NCBI GenBank assembly: GCA_905214955.1
Contig: CAJMON010000062.1
Coordinates: 1-18,873, forward strand
Reading direction: 5' to 3'
Origin: an uncultured bacterium
GTDB lineage: Bacteria; Bacillota; Clostridia; Lachnospirales; Lachnospiraceae
DNA: 18,873 bases
Shown here piece by piece: positions 1 through 6,283 of this stretch. A model generated the notes under the pieces. The model was not told the DNA's origin. It was given only the letters and a program-made list of their open reading frames with translations, and did not search any database. A program made the translations under genes and the position numbers. The number at the start of each line of letters is the position of its first letter. Within the stretch, counting starts at the first letter, position 1.

Positions 1-69
1 ACCCTCCCTCTCTTAGGACCGTGTATTTTCCAACAGCCCCGCCTTTTGTTTCATAGAAAAATGTGCAAG

Positions 70-552
70 TTATTCCGGATATACCAGATGTGCATCATCA
101 ATGTTTTCCAGATCACGCTCCAGGAAACGCTTTGCAAGCCATTTTGCCATGGGCAGGTTCATATCCAGGTAGTTTCCGCAGTCTCTGGGACTGGCTCCCG
201 GAACTTCTCCTTCAAAGTCACGGATGAAGGTGAAAAGCTCTTTCATCAGCGGAACGATTTCTTTGGAAGTATGGTCTCCTGCCAGCAGCAGATAAAAACC
301 GGTACGGCAGCCCATGGGTCCGAAGTAGAGAACCTGATCTTTCCATACGGGATGGTTTCTCAGGAAAGTAGCGCCCAGATGCTCGATGGTATGTACATCT
401 GCAGTATTCATAACCGGTTCATCGTTGGGGCTGGTCATACGGATATCAAAGGTGGTAACAACCGCATTTTCGCCTGCATTGTCTTTTCTGGAAACATATA
501 CGCCCGGTTCAAGGAGTAAATGATTGATAGTAAAGCTGGTAATTTTGTCCAT
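70..552 (-). CDS. luxS: S-ribosylhomocysteine lyase LuxS
   Basis: LuxS cleaves S-ribosylhomocysteine to homocysteine and DPD, the precursor of autoinducer-2, in the cytoplasm; it is a step of the activated methyl cycle. The 160-residue product has the usual LuxS length. The metal site is visible as H54-T-I-E57-H58 with C125 in the RDCGNY motif, and C82 in GPMGCRTG matches the catalytic cysteine. The ATG follows an AAAGGAG site about ten bases upstream. The gene stands alone with its own promoter and diverges from the UPF0303 gene. No pfs/MTAN gene is in the window, but a homocysteine methyltransferase lies about 2 kb away. Identification is secure; whether AI-2 is a signal here or a by-product cannot be told from sequence. 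Confidence 0.97.
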   Translation of the reverse strand: MDKITSFTINHLLLEPGVYVSRKDNAGENAVVTTFDIRMTSPNDEPVMNTADVHTIEHLGATFLRNHPVWKDQVLYFGPMGCRTGFYLLLAGDHTSKEIVPLMKELFTFIRDFEGEVPGASPRDCGNYLDMNLPMAKWLAKRFLERDLENIDDAHLVYPE

Positions 553-581
553 GTCTGTAAGACTCCTTTCAAAACGCAGTC

Positions 582-597
582 ACCGTTTTTAAACGGT
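582..597. promoter_or_regulatory. 16-bp palindrome in luxS 5' leader
   Basis: ACCGTTT and AAACGGT flank a two-base centre, so the whole 16 bp is a near-perfect palindrome. It lies between the luxS -10 box (612-617) and the luxS start codon. It could be a repressor or activator operator, or a small hairpin in the mRNA leader. There is no U-run after it in the luxS direction, so it is not a classical terminator. Function unknown. Confidence 0.4.
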
Positions 598-611
598 CTG
601 CTTACAGAGCT

Positions 612-640
612 ATTTTACCAAAGAACCGGGTGGGATTCAA
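612..640 (-). promoter_or_regulatory. luxS promoter
   Basis: Read on the minus strand, TTGAAT (635-640) and TAAAAT (612-617) are separated by exactly 17 bases, close to the sigma-A consensus. Transcription would start near 605, giving a leader of roughly 50 bases that contains the palindrome at 582-597. Confidence 0.7.
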
Positions 641-642
641 CC

Positions 643-671
643 TTGACTTTCCATATAGGCAGTGTTAAACT
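643..671 (+). promoter_or_regulatory. Promoter of the UPF0303 gene
   Basis: TTGACT (643-648) and TAAACT (666-671) are separated by 17 bases and lie about 35 bases before the start codon at 707. The promoter is divergent from the luxS promoter; the two -35 boxes are only two bases apart, so a protein bound here could affect both genes. Confidence 0.7.
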
Positions 672-706
672 GTAACAAGAAAAAAACAATCAGGGGAGGA
701 ATTCTT

Positions 707-1204
707 ATGACTATTGACGAATTAATCGCGATGCTCGAAATGCAGGAAGAGATCCTTCAATTTTCTCACTTTACCAATGAGGATGCCTGGGAGCTTGGCA
801 GCATCCTTACTTCAGAAGCGCGTAGGAGACAGCTTCCTGTGGCAGTGACTATCCGTTTGAACAACGGCTATACAGTATTTCGTTATGCAGCAGACGGCAC
901 AAACTGCCATGACGATGACTGGACGGACCGGAAATTCCGCTCTGTGCAAAAATTGGAACACAGTACCTTACATACCTGTATGGTTCTGAAAAAAGAAGAA
1001 AAGACCCTGGAAGACTGGTATTTAGACCCCAAGGAGTATGCAGCCTGCGGCGGCGGCTTCCCGATTAAGGTAGAAGAAGTGGGCGTGATCGGTGCCATTG
1101 TAGTGGCTGGCATGGACCCGGTGGCCGACCATGATCTGATTGTCAAATGCATCGGACGGTATCTTCACGTGGATGAAGTGCCTAGAATCCGCAGTGGATT
1201 ATGA
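707..1204 (+). CDS. UPF0303 / HbpS-GlcG-like protein
   Basis: The 165-residue product matches the UPF0303 group of the heme-degrading/HbpS-GlcG-like fold (YBR137W-like). Its recognisable parts are the N-terminal helix with EEILQFSHF, the central LPVAVTIRLNNG strand, the W-x-x-RK-x-RSV segment, and the glycine-rich GGGFPI...VGVIGAIVVAG stretch near residues 121-142 that is characteristic of the fold. The ATG at 707 is chosen because GGGGAGGA sits six bases before it; an upstream in-frame GTG has no such site. The gene has its own promoter and ends in a strong terminator, so it is monocistronic. The biochemical role of this family in Firmicutes is not established: heme or cofactor binding is a family-level suggestion only. 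Confidence 0.85.
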   Translation: MTIDELIAMLEMQEEILQFSHFTNEDAWELGSILTSEARRRQLPVAVTIRLNNGYTVFRYAADGTNCHDDDWTDRKFRSVQKLEHSTLHTCMVLKKEEKTLEDWYLDPKEYAACGGGFPIKVEEVGVIGAIVVAGMDPVADHDLIVKCIGRYLHVDEVPRIRSGL

Positions 1205-1225
1205 TAAGAGAACCGGATCAAACTG

Positions 1226-1266
1226 CCGCATCTGTGAGAACGTTTTCACAGGTGCGGTATTTTTTG
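1226..1266 (+). terminator. Rho-independent terminator after UPF0303 gene
   Basis: A 12-bp stem pairs CCGCATCTGTGA with TCACAGGTGCGG (one G-U wobble) around a short loop, and is followed by TATTTTTTG. It begins about 20 bases after the stop codon at 1204. Confidence 0.9.
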
Positions 1267-1525
1267 CACATGCAGAGTGTCCAGAAGATATTGGCGCTCA
1301 TCCAGTGGATTCCGGTGGCAAGGGTAATGGCAGAAAGCTGACATTTGGGAAAGAAAATGAAAGAGAGAATTACACAACAGCGTGTGATTTGTAGAAAAGA
1401 TCCAAGGATGGTAAGTCTTACATTTCCGGTGCCATTGAAAAAGCCTGTAAACGTTCCTCTTGTAAAACAGAAGAAATATAAAGGATTTATGGAATCAGAA
1501 AAGAAAAGGATGGAGAGATTTTTAA
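1267..1525. other. Intergenic region upstream of tdk, no convincing gene
   Basis: Short open frames cross this stretch on both strands, but none has a good ribosome binding site or a recognisable product. A weak candidate promoter for tdk is TTCCTC (1454-1459), 17 bases, TATAAA (1477-1482); the -10 is good and the -35 is poor. Otherwise I see nothing in it. Confidence 0.4.
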
Positions 1526-2131
1526 ATGGCAAAATTATACTTCCGATATGGAGCAATGGGCAGCTCAAAATCTGCCAACATTCTGATGGTGCGCTACAAT
1601 TATGAGGAGCGGGGGCAAAGGGCTGTACTGCTAAAACCAAGAACGGACACCAGGGATGGAGCCCACGAAATCCGCTCCCGCATGGGACTTTCAGCTCCGG
1701 CGGAATATGTGGATGAATTTTTAAAAGTAATTGGGAATACCTGGAAGACAGACAGTACAGAGTACCGGTATCAGGGCGAAAAAGTGGATGCGGTTCTGGT
1801 GGATGAGGCCCAGTTTCTTTCGGAAAAGGAAGTCGATATCCTGTCTGACATTGTGGATTTTTATGAAATTCCGGTGTTATGTTACGGCCTGCGGACGGAT
1901 TTTCGAAACCGCCTGTTTCCAGGTTCCAGGCGGCTGATGGAGATTGCAGATGTGCTGGAAGAGGTTCCTACCGTCTGCTGGTGCGGCAGGCGCGCCCAGT
2001 GCAACACACGGTATGCAGATGGAAAGATTGTCCGGGAGGGTGCTCAGATCATGCTGGGTGCCAATGAAAGCTATGTGGCTCTGTGCAGAAAGCATTACAA
2101 AGAGGGGAAACTGTGGAAGGAATCCTTATGA
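1526..2131 (+). CDS. tdk: Thymidine kinase (type II)
   Basis: Thymidine kinase phosphorylates thymidine to dTMP with ATP in the nucleotide salvage pathway. The 201-residue product carries the P-loop G9-A-M-G-S-S-K15-S near the N-terminus, the DEAQF motif at 93-97 with the catalytic glutamate E94, and the zinc-binding lasso domain: a C-W-C-G pair at 152-155 plus a distal cysteine in the LCRKHY motif. The C-x-C-G spacing is like that of E. coli TK. The start at 1526 follows a GGATGGAGAG stretch. The stop overlaps the start of a 38-codon ORF as ATGA, which suggests translational coupling. Identification is firm. Confidence 0.95.
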   Translation: MAKLYFRYGAMGSSKSANILMVRYNYEERGQRAVLLKPRTDTRDGAHEIRSRMGLSAPAEYVDEFLKVIGNTWKTDSTEYRYQGEKVDAVLVDEAQFLSEKEVDILSDIVDFYEIPVLCYGLRTDFRNRLFPGSRRLMEIADVLEEVPTVCWCGRRAQCNTRYADGKIVREGAQIMLGANESYVALCRKHYKEGKLWKESL

Positions 2132-2244
2132 AGAATGAGAAGTCACAAGAAAAACGGGCGTACCAGGAAATGCTTCAGGCTGCCATCAGACGGTTAAAGG
2201 GGCGGCCCGGAGCGGACATTGCCGAAAAATTGGAACCTTTATAA
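2128..2244 (+). CDS. Small ORF coupled to tdk, function unknown
   Basis: A 38-codon frame starts at the ATG that overlaps the tdk stop codon (ATGA at 2128-2131) and ends with TAA just before a terminator. AAGGA lies six bases upstream of the ATG inside tdk. The peptide is highly charged (Lys, Arg, Glu) with an internal MLQAAIRRLKG stretch that would form an amphipathic helix; there is no signal peptide or cysteine. The placement fits a real, co-translated small protein. I do not recognise a family. It could also be a chance frame. Confidence 0.55.
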   Translation: MKNEKSQEKRAYQEMLQAAIRRLKGRPGADIAEKLEPL

Positions 2245-2253
2245 TACAAAAAA

Positions 2254-2276
2254 CACCTCACGCGAGGTGCTTTCTT
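2254..2276. terminator. Bidirectional terminator between tdk operon and tRNA-Gln
   Basis: CACCTC pairs with GAGGTG around ACGC. It is followed by CTTTCTTT on the plus strand and by TTTTTTG on the minus strand, so it can end both the tdk transcript and the converging tRNA transcript. Confidence 0.85.
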
Positions 2277-2279
2277 TAA

Positions 2280-2351
2280 CAGGGCTACCAGGATTCGAAC
2301 CTGGAAATGACGGAGTCAGAGTCCGTTGCCTTACCGTTTGGCGATAGCCCT
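2280..2351 (-). tRNA. tRNA-Gln (anticodon CUG)
   Basis: On the minus strand the sequence folds as a tRNA: acceptor AGGGCTA pairs with TAGCCCT, the D arm holds the AAACGGTAAGG segment, the anticodon stem ACGGA/TCCGT encloses CTCTGAC giving anticodon CTG, and the T arm is CCAGG-TTCGAAT-CCTGG. The discriminator base is G, as in many glutamine tRNAs. CCA is not encoded (GTTA follows), so it must be added enzymatically. It reads CAG codons and would complement a tRNA-Gln(UUG) elsewhere. It is a single tRNA with its own promoter and terminator. Confidence 0.95.
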
Positions 2352-2369
2352 TTGTTTGCTACGTCTGTT

Positions 2370-2398
2370 ACTATATCACAGAGTTTTCCAAATTGCAA
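2370..2398 (-). promoter_or_regulatory. tRNA-Gln promoter
   Basis: On the minus strand TTGCAA (2393-2398) and TATAGT (2370-2375) are separated by 17 bases, placing the start of transcription about a dozen bases before the mature tRNA 5' end at 2351. Confidence 0.75.
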
Positions 2399-2444
2399 GC
2401 ATTTTTTGAAAAAAAGAAACAATTTTTTGCAGCCTCTGAAATCC

Positions 2445-2473
2445 TTGCGTTTAAAGGAAAAACCATGTATGAT
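2445..2473 (+). promoter_or_regulatory. Promoter of the homocysteine methyltransferase gene
   Basis: TTGCGT (2445-2450) and TATGAT (2468-2473) are separated by 17 bases. Transcription would start near 2480. This supports the start codon at 2528 over the in-frame ATG at 2465, which lies inside the promoter. Confidence 0.6.
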
Positions 2474-2527
2474 AAGGAAGGCAGAGCAAGCGGAAGACAG
2501 ATGCTAGAAAATATGAGGAGAACGCAA

Positions 2528-3406
2528 ATGACGAAGAAAGAATTTGCAGAATTAACAAATGGAAAGATCCTTTATTTAGACGGTGCTACAGGGTCCAATC
2601 TGTATAAAGCAGGAATGCCAAGAGGTGTTTCCACAGAGCAGTGGGTTCTGGAGCATCCATCCGTGCTTCAAAAGCTTCAGAGGGACTATGTAGAGGCAGG
2701 AAGCCAGATTGTTTACGCGCCTACCTTTGCAGCTAACGCGCTGAATCTGGAGTTCTTTGATCTGGAAAAAGAAGTGGCAAGGCTGAATAAGGAACTGGTA
2801 GCAGTTTCCAAAGATGCAGTGGGTGGAAAAGCTTATATTGCCGGGGATGTGACGACCACAGGACACCTTCTGGAGCCGGCCGGGGATATGGAATATGGAA
2901 CCCTGATGCATGTGTATCAGGAACAGATCGGAGTTCTTGCGGAGACAGGAGTTGATTTGATTGTAATTGAGACCATGATGGGACTGGAAGAGACCATGGC
3001 AGCACTGGATGCGGCAAAGAATGTCTGTGAGCTTCCTGTGATGTGTACGTTATCTCTGGAATCCGATGGAACGGCCCGGTTTGGCGGAAGCGCAGAGGAG
3101 ATTGCGGCGACTTTAGAGGCCATGGGAGCAAGCGCAGTTGGAATCAACTGTTCCTCCGGACCTGACCAGATGGAATCTACCATTCGCATTATGAGCCAGG
3201 CGGCAGGCATTCCTATCATCGCAAAACCCAATGCAGGAATGCCAGTGATCACTGCCACAGGGGAAGTGATCTACAACATGACGCCGGAAACCTTTGCCTC
3301 CCATATGGAAAATCTGTACAAGGCAGGAGCTTCGGTTCTTGGCGGATGCTGCGGAACAGATCCGGACTATATCCGTGCAGTGAGAAAAGTCCTCAATAGA
3401 GAATAA
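2528..3406 (+). CDS. Homocysteine S-methyltransferase family protein
   Basis: The 292-residue protein is a stand-alone homocysteine-binding barrel like the N-terminal domain of MetH or like BhmT/MmuM; it would transfer a methyl group to homocysteine to make methionine. Visible motifs are the DGATGSNLY start of the barrel, APTFAANAL, GINCSSGP with one zinc-binding cysteine, and GGCCGTDP near the C-terminus with the other two. Cobalamin- and folate-binding domains are absent, so the methyl donor is uncertain: a separately encoded MetH module, S-methylmethionine or betaine are all possible. The start at 2528 has GAGGAG seven bases upstream. The gene appears monocistronic, convergent to nothing and divergent from tRNA-Gln. 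Functionally it can consume the homocysteine made by LuxS. Confidence 0.9.
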   Translation: MTKKEFAELTNGKILYLDGATGSNLYKAGMPRGVSTEQWVLEHPSVLQKLQRDYVEAGSQIVYAPTFAANALNLEFFDLEKEVARLNKELVAVSKDAVGGKAYIAGDVTTTGHLLEPAGDMEYGTLMHVYQEQIGVLAETGVDLIVIETMMGLEETMAALDAAKNVCELPVMCTLSLESDGTARFGGSAEEIAATLEAMGASAVGINCSSGPDQMESTIRIMSQAAGIPIIAKPNAGMPVITATGEVIYNMTPETFASHMENLYKAGASVLGGCCGTDPDYIRAVRKVLNRE

Positions 3407-3425
3407 GCAAAGTGATTGCTTTTTG
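3406..3425 (+). terminator. Weak terminator candidate after methyltransferase gene
   Basis: AGCAA pairs with TTGCT around AGTGA directly after the stop codon, followed by TTTTGC. The five-base stem is weak and overlaps the -35 box of the next promoter, so some read-through into the dehydrogenase gene is likely. Confidence 0.35.
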
Positions 3426-3444
3426 CTGCGGGTTAGAGTAGAAT
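3416..3444 (+). promoter_or_regulatory. Promoter of the dehydrogenase-malic enzyme operon
   Basis: TTGCTT (3416-3421) and TAGAAT (3439-3444) are separated by 17 bases, about 55 bases before the ATG at 3499. No clear operator is seen in the leader. Confidence 0.55.
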
Positions 3445-3498
3445 AACTCTGAGTTCGTTAAAAAAATGACGGATGAAAAACAGCAAGGAGGATGATTC

Positions 3499-4458
3499 AT
3501 GAAATCCCAGTCTCACAAAGATAAGATAGTCGTAGTTGGAACAGGCAATGTGGGAGAGGCTATTGCATACACCCTGATGGTGCGTGCACAGGCAAATGAT
3601 ATTGTGCTGATTGATCTCAATGAGGACCGTGCACAGGGGGCGGCGCTTGATATTGTTCACGGAACCAGTTTCCGTCATCATGTAAATGTCAGAAAAGGCG
3701 GATATGAAGAGTGCGCGGATGCAGGCATTATCATTCTGACAGCAGGCATTGCAAGAAAGCTGGGGCAGACCCGTTTAGAACTTGCAAAAACCAATGTGTC
3801 TATTATCCGCAGCATTACGAGAAGCGTTATGAAATACGCGGAGAATCCATTGTTTATCGTGGTTTCCAATCCGGCGGATATTACCACAGCAGCCGTGGTG
3901 GAAGAATCCCATCTGGATCCGAAACGGGTCATTGGCAGCGGTACGTCCCTGGATACAGCAAGGTTCCGTTACTGGTTAAGTGACGCGCTTCAGGTCAGTG
4001 TGGAAGACATTGATGCCTATGTTCTTGGGGAGCACGGGGACAGCCAAGTGCCGGTGTTCAGCTCGGCGACAGTGGCTGGGATTCCATTGGAAGAATATGC
4101 CAGACAGACGGACGTGGTTTTGGAGCGGGAAGCCATTGCCGAGAGAACTCGTTTTGGCGGCGCAGAGGTCATCAAGCTGAAAGGAGCTACGTTTTATGGG
4201 GTGGCAATGGCAGTTTCCACCATTGTGGAGACCATCTGCCACAACAGCGGCGGGATTCTCCCGGTCGCCCATGTACTGGATGAAAGCTTTGGAGAGTGGG
4301 CAGGTGTGACCATGTCTCTTCCCTGCCGCGTGGGAGGTGAAGGCATTGAACAGACTCTTCGGATTTCCATGAATGCGGAGGAGACGGAAGCGATGAACCG
4401 TTCTGCAGAGATTTTGAAAAAATTTGAACAGCAGGTAAAGAAACAGGATCATGAATAA
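3499..4458 (+). CDS. Lactate/malate dehydrogenase family, probably malate dehydrogenase
   Basis: This NAD-dependent 2-hydroxyacid dehydrogenase has 319 residues. The N-terminal Rossmann fold shows VVVGTGNVG (11-19) and D39 at the end of the second strand, which favours NAD. Catalytic residues of the family are present: R92, D152, R155 (LDTAR) and H179 (GEHGDS). The substrate loop reads TAG-IARKLGQTR, so R86 occupies the position where lactate dehydrogenases have Gln102 and malate dehydrogenases have Arg; this favours oxaloacetate/malate. In contrast, KGATFYG keeps the threonine typical of LDH at position 246, so the specificity signals are mixed. AAGGAGG precedes the start. It is followed after 16 bases by a malic enzyme gene, which also supports a malate role. 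A generic L-lactate dehydrogenase label is the main alternative. Confidence 0.85.
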   Translation: MKSQSHKDKIVVVGTGNVGEAIAYTLMVRAQANDIVLIDLNEDRAQGAALDIVHGTSFRHHVNVRKGGYEECADAGIIILTAGIARKLGQTRLELAKTNVSIIRSITRSVMKYAENPLFIVVSNPADITTAAVVEESHLDPKRVIGSGTSLDTARFRYWLSDALQVSVEDIDAYVLGEHGDSQVPVFSSATVAGIPLEEYARQTDVVLEREAIAERTRFGGAEVIKLKGATFYGVAMAVSTIVETICHNSGGILPVAHVLDESFGEWAGVTMSLPCRVGGEGIEQTLRISMNAEETEAMNRSAEILKKFEQQVKKQDHE

Positions 4459-4474
4459 AGAAGGAGATAAAATC

Positions 4475-5647
4475 ATGGATGTAAAGGAAAAAGCACTGAA
4501 AATGCACGAAGAGTGGAAAGGTAAGATTGAGGTAGTCAGCCGGGCAAAACTGGAGACTCCGGAAGACCTTTCCATTGCCTACACACCGGGAGTTGCAGAG
4601 CCCTGCCTGAAAATTTCAGAGGATGTGGATCTATCCTATAAATATACCAGAAGAGGAAACCTGGTAGCAGTTATCACAGACGGTACCGCCGTTCTGGGAC
4701 TGGGTGATATCGGACCGGAAGCAGGTATGCCGGTTATGGAAGGAAAATGCGTGCTCTTCAAAGAGTTTGGAGGAGTAGATGCTTTCCCTCTGTGTGTCAG
4801 AAGCAAAAATGTGGATGAGATTGTAGAAACTGTACGTCTCCTGGCAGGAAGCTTTGGCGGAGTAAACCTGGAGGATATTTCTGCTCCTAGATGCTTTGAA
4901 ATCGAGCGCAGACTGAAAGAGTGCTGTGATATTCCCATCTTCCATGACGATCAGCACGGTACGGCTGTGGTAACGGCAGCAGCTCTGATCAATGCCCTGA
5001 AAGTTGTTGGAAAGAAACTAGACGAAGTCCGGGTGGTTACCAGCGGTGCTGGTGCAGCCGGTATTGCCATCATCAAGCTTCTGGTAAGCTTGGGCTTAAA
5101 AGAAGTCATTATGTGTGACCGAAAAGGTGCAATCTACGAAGGCAGAGAGGGCTTAAATCCGGAAAAAGAGGAAATGGCAAAGATTTCCAATAAGAACAAG
5201 ATCAAAGGTTCCCTGGCAGAGGTTCTGAAAGGAGCCGATGTATTTATCGGTGTATCCGCACCTGGCACAGTAACAGAAGAGATGGTAAAGAGCATGGCTG
5301 ACAAGCCGATCCTCTTCCCCATGGCAAACCCGGTACCGGAAATCATGCCGGATCTGGCAAAGGCAGCAGGTGCTGCAGTTGTAGGAACCGGGCGCAGTGA
5401 CTTCCCAAACCAGATCAATAACGTGCTGGCATTCCCCGGCATTTTCAGAGGTGCCCTGGATGTCCGCGCAAGAGACATCAACGACGAGATGAAAGTGGCA
5501 GCGGCTTATGCCATCGCCGGACTGGTAGATGAAAAAGACCGCTCTGCAGACTACATTATTCCCAATCCCTTTGATAAGAGAGTGGCTAAGGAAGTTGCCA
5601 AAGCAGTTGCAGAAGCTGCAAGAAAATCCGGAGTTGCAAGAATTTAA
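4475..5647 (+). CDS. Malic enzyme (oxidative malate decarboxylation)
   Basis: The product interconverts malate with pyruvate and CO2 using NAD(P). It is a short bacterial-type malic enzyme of 390 residues. The N-terminal domain has the catalytic tyrosine in IAYTPGVAEP (Y36) and the catalytic lysine region MEGKCVLFK (K91), then the metal site FHDDQHGTAVV, then a Rossmann domain beginning VVTSGAGAAGIA and ending in NPVPEI and the IPNPFD motif. The ATG at 4475 has AAGGAG seven bases upstream; the earlier in-frame ATG at 4451 lies inside the previous gene. It is the second gene of the dehydrogenase operon and ends in a strong terminator. Cofactor choice (NAD or NADP) cannot be settled by eye. Confidence 0.94.
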   Translation: MDVKEKALKMHEEWKGKIEVVSRAKLETPEDLSIAYTPGVAEPCLKISEDVDLSYKYTRRGNLVAVITDGTAVLGLGDIGPEAGMPVMEGKCVLFKEFGGVDAFPLCVRSKNVDEIVETVRLLAGSFGGVNLEDISAPRCFEIERRLKECCDIPIFHDDQHGTAVVTAAALINALKVVGKKLDEVRVVTSGAGAAGIAIIKLLVSLGLKEVIMCDRKGAIYEGREGLNPEKEEMAKISNKNKIKGSLAEVLKGADVFIGVSAPGTVTEEMVKSMADKPILFPMANPVPEIMPDLAKAAGAAVVGTGRSDFPNQINNVLAFPGIFRGALDVRARDINDEMKVAAAYAIAGLVDEKDRSADYIIPNPFDKRVAKEVAKAVAEAARKSGVARI

Positions 5648-5703
5648 CTTAATCAAGCAAATCCCCTGCATTCATTGCACAAAGCAATCAGCAGAGAAAG
5701 AAG

Positions 5704-5737
5704 ACTGCCGTCCCCAAAACGGCAGTTCTTTTTCTTT
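5704..5737 (+). terminator. Terminator after malic enzyme gene
   Basis: ACTGCCGT pairs perfectly with ACGGCAGT around a seven-base loop and is followed by TCTTTTTCTTT. Read from the minus strand it is followed by CTTCTTTCT, so it may also serve the converging DUF3783 gene. Confidence 0.9.
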
Positions 5738-5764
5738 GCTGTGCGTACCAATACAATTTCCCGT

Positions 5765-6142
5765 TTAAGAAAGGGAGGCCCGCTCAGAAGCCAGCTCCTG
5801 ATAGAGCATCTGGGAATCCCAGAAAATATTGTGGGGCGTGACAATGGCTTTTAAGGCGGCTGTGAAAAGGCCGCCTTTTTTCAGTTCGGCCAGAAACGTA
5901 TCCAGCTCCTGGGAGTCGAATCCGCAGAATACCAGTATGGATTCTGTGAAAGGGGCGGCAGAAGGTTTCCGGTTTTTCTTGGGAAATCCAGAAATGCCGC
6001 ATAAAGTGCCAAGGCTTTGGGCATATTCGTATGGAAACACCGGGCGAAGCTTTAGAGTGCCGGAAAAAGAAGATGCCAAGGAAGAAAGTGCAGCTGCCTG
6101 GATGGGAGAGAGCTGATACGTAAGAATAATTTTTGAATTCAT
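5765..6142 (-). CDS. DUF3783 domain protein
   Basis: This 125-residue soluble protein resembles the DUF3783 family of Clostridia. The C-terminal half carries the recognisable pattern: an ELDTFLAELKKGG helix, then LKAIVTPHNIFWDSQMLYQEL and a charged end. The function of the family is unknown. The start MNSKIILTY (ATG at 6142) is chosen because AAAGGA lies eight bases upstream; a longer frame back to 6193 would begin inside the promoter. It diverges from the nitroreductase gene and converges on the malic enzyme terminator. A terminator-like hairpin on the opposite strand lies within it (5853-5881). Confidence 0.75.
   Translation of the reverse strand: MNSKIILTYQLSPIQAAALSSLASSFSGTLKLRPVFPYEYAQSLGTLCGISGFPKKNRKPSAAPFTESILVFCGFDSQELDTFLAELKKGGLFTAALKAIVTPHNIFWDSQMLYQELASERASLS
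5853..5881 (+). terminator. Plus-strand terminator-like hairpin inside DUF3783 gene
   Basis: AAGGCGGC pairs perfectly with GCCGCCTT around a nine-base loop, followed by TTTTC on the plus strand only. It lies antisense in the DUF3783 coding region and could stop transcripts that escape the terminator at 5704-5737. Confidence 0.5.
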
Positions 6143-6173
6143 AAATAGAGTCCTTTCTCTGCATTCTTTTTTT

Positions 6174-6202
6174 ACTATACCTGCCAGAGACAAAAAAGTA
6201 AA
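6174..6202 (-). promoter_or_regulatory. DUF3783 gene promoter
   Basis: On the minus strand TTTACT (6197-6202) and TATAGT (6174-6179) are separated by 17 bases, giving a leader of roughly 25 bases before the ATG at 6142. Confidence 0.6.
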
Positions 6203-6211
6203 GAGATGCAG

Positions 6212-6240
6212 TTGGTTTTTTGGAAAAGGTGCGCTATAAT
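6212..6240 (+). promoter_or_regulatory. Promoter of nitroreductase operon
   Basis: TTGGTT (6212-6217) and a consensus TATAAT (6235-6240) are separated by 17 bases, upstream of the start at 6284. It is back-to-back with the DUF3783 promoter. Confidence 0.7.
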
Positions 6241-6283
6241 AGAAAAATAAAACGACTTCAAAGAAGAGAAAGGCGGAAAGATA

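Noticed and set aside
13..54. 13-codon minus-strand frame downstream of luxS
   Set aside because: It has a start and stop, but no ribosome site close enough and too little sequence to judge; the window ends before any continuation could be seen.
1218..1640. Open frames on both strands between the UPF0303 gene and tdk
   Set aside because: They run through a strong terminator and into tdk, lack ribosome sites and have no recognisable motifs.
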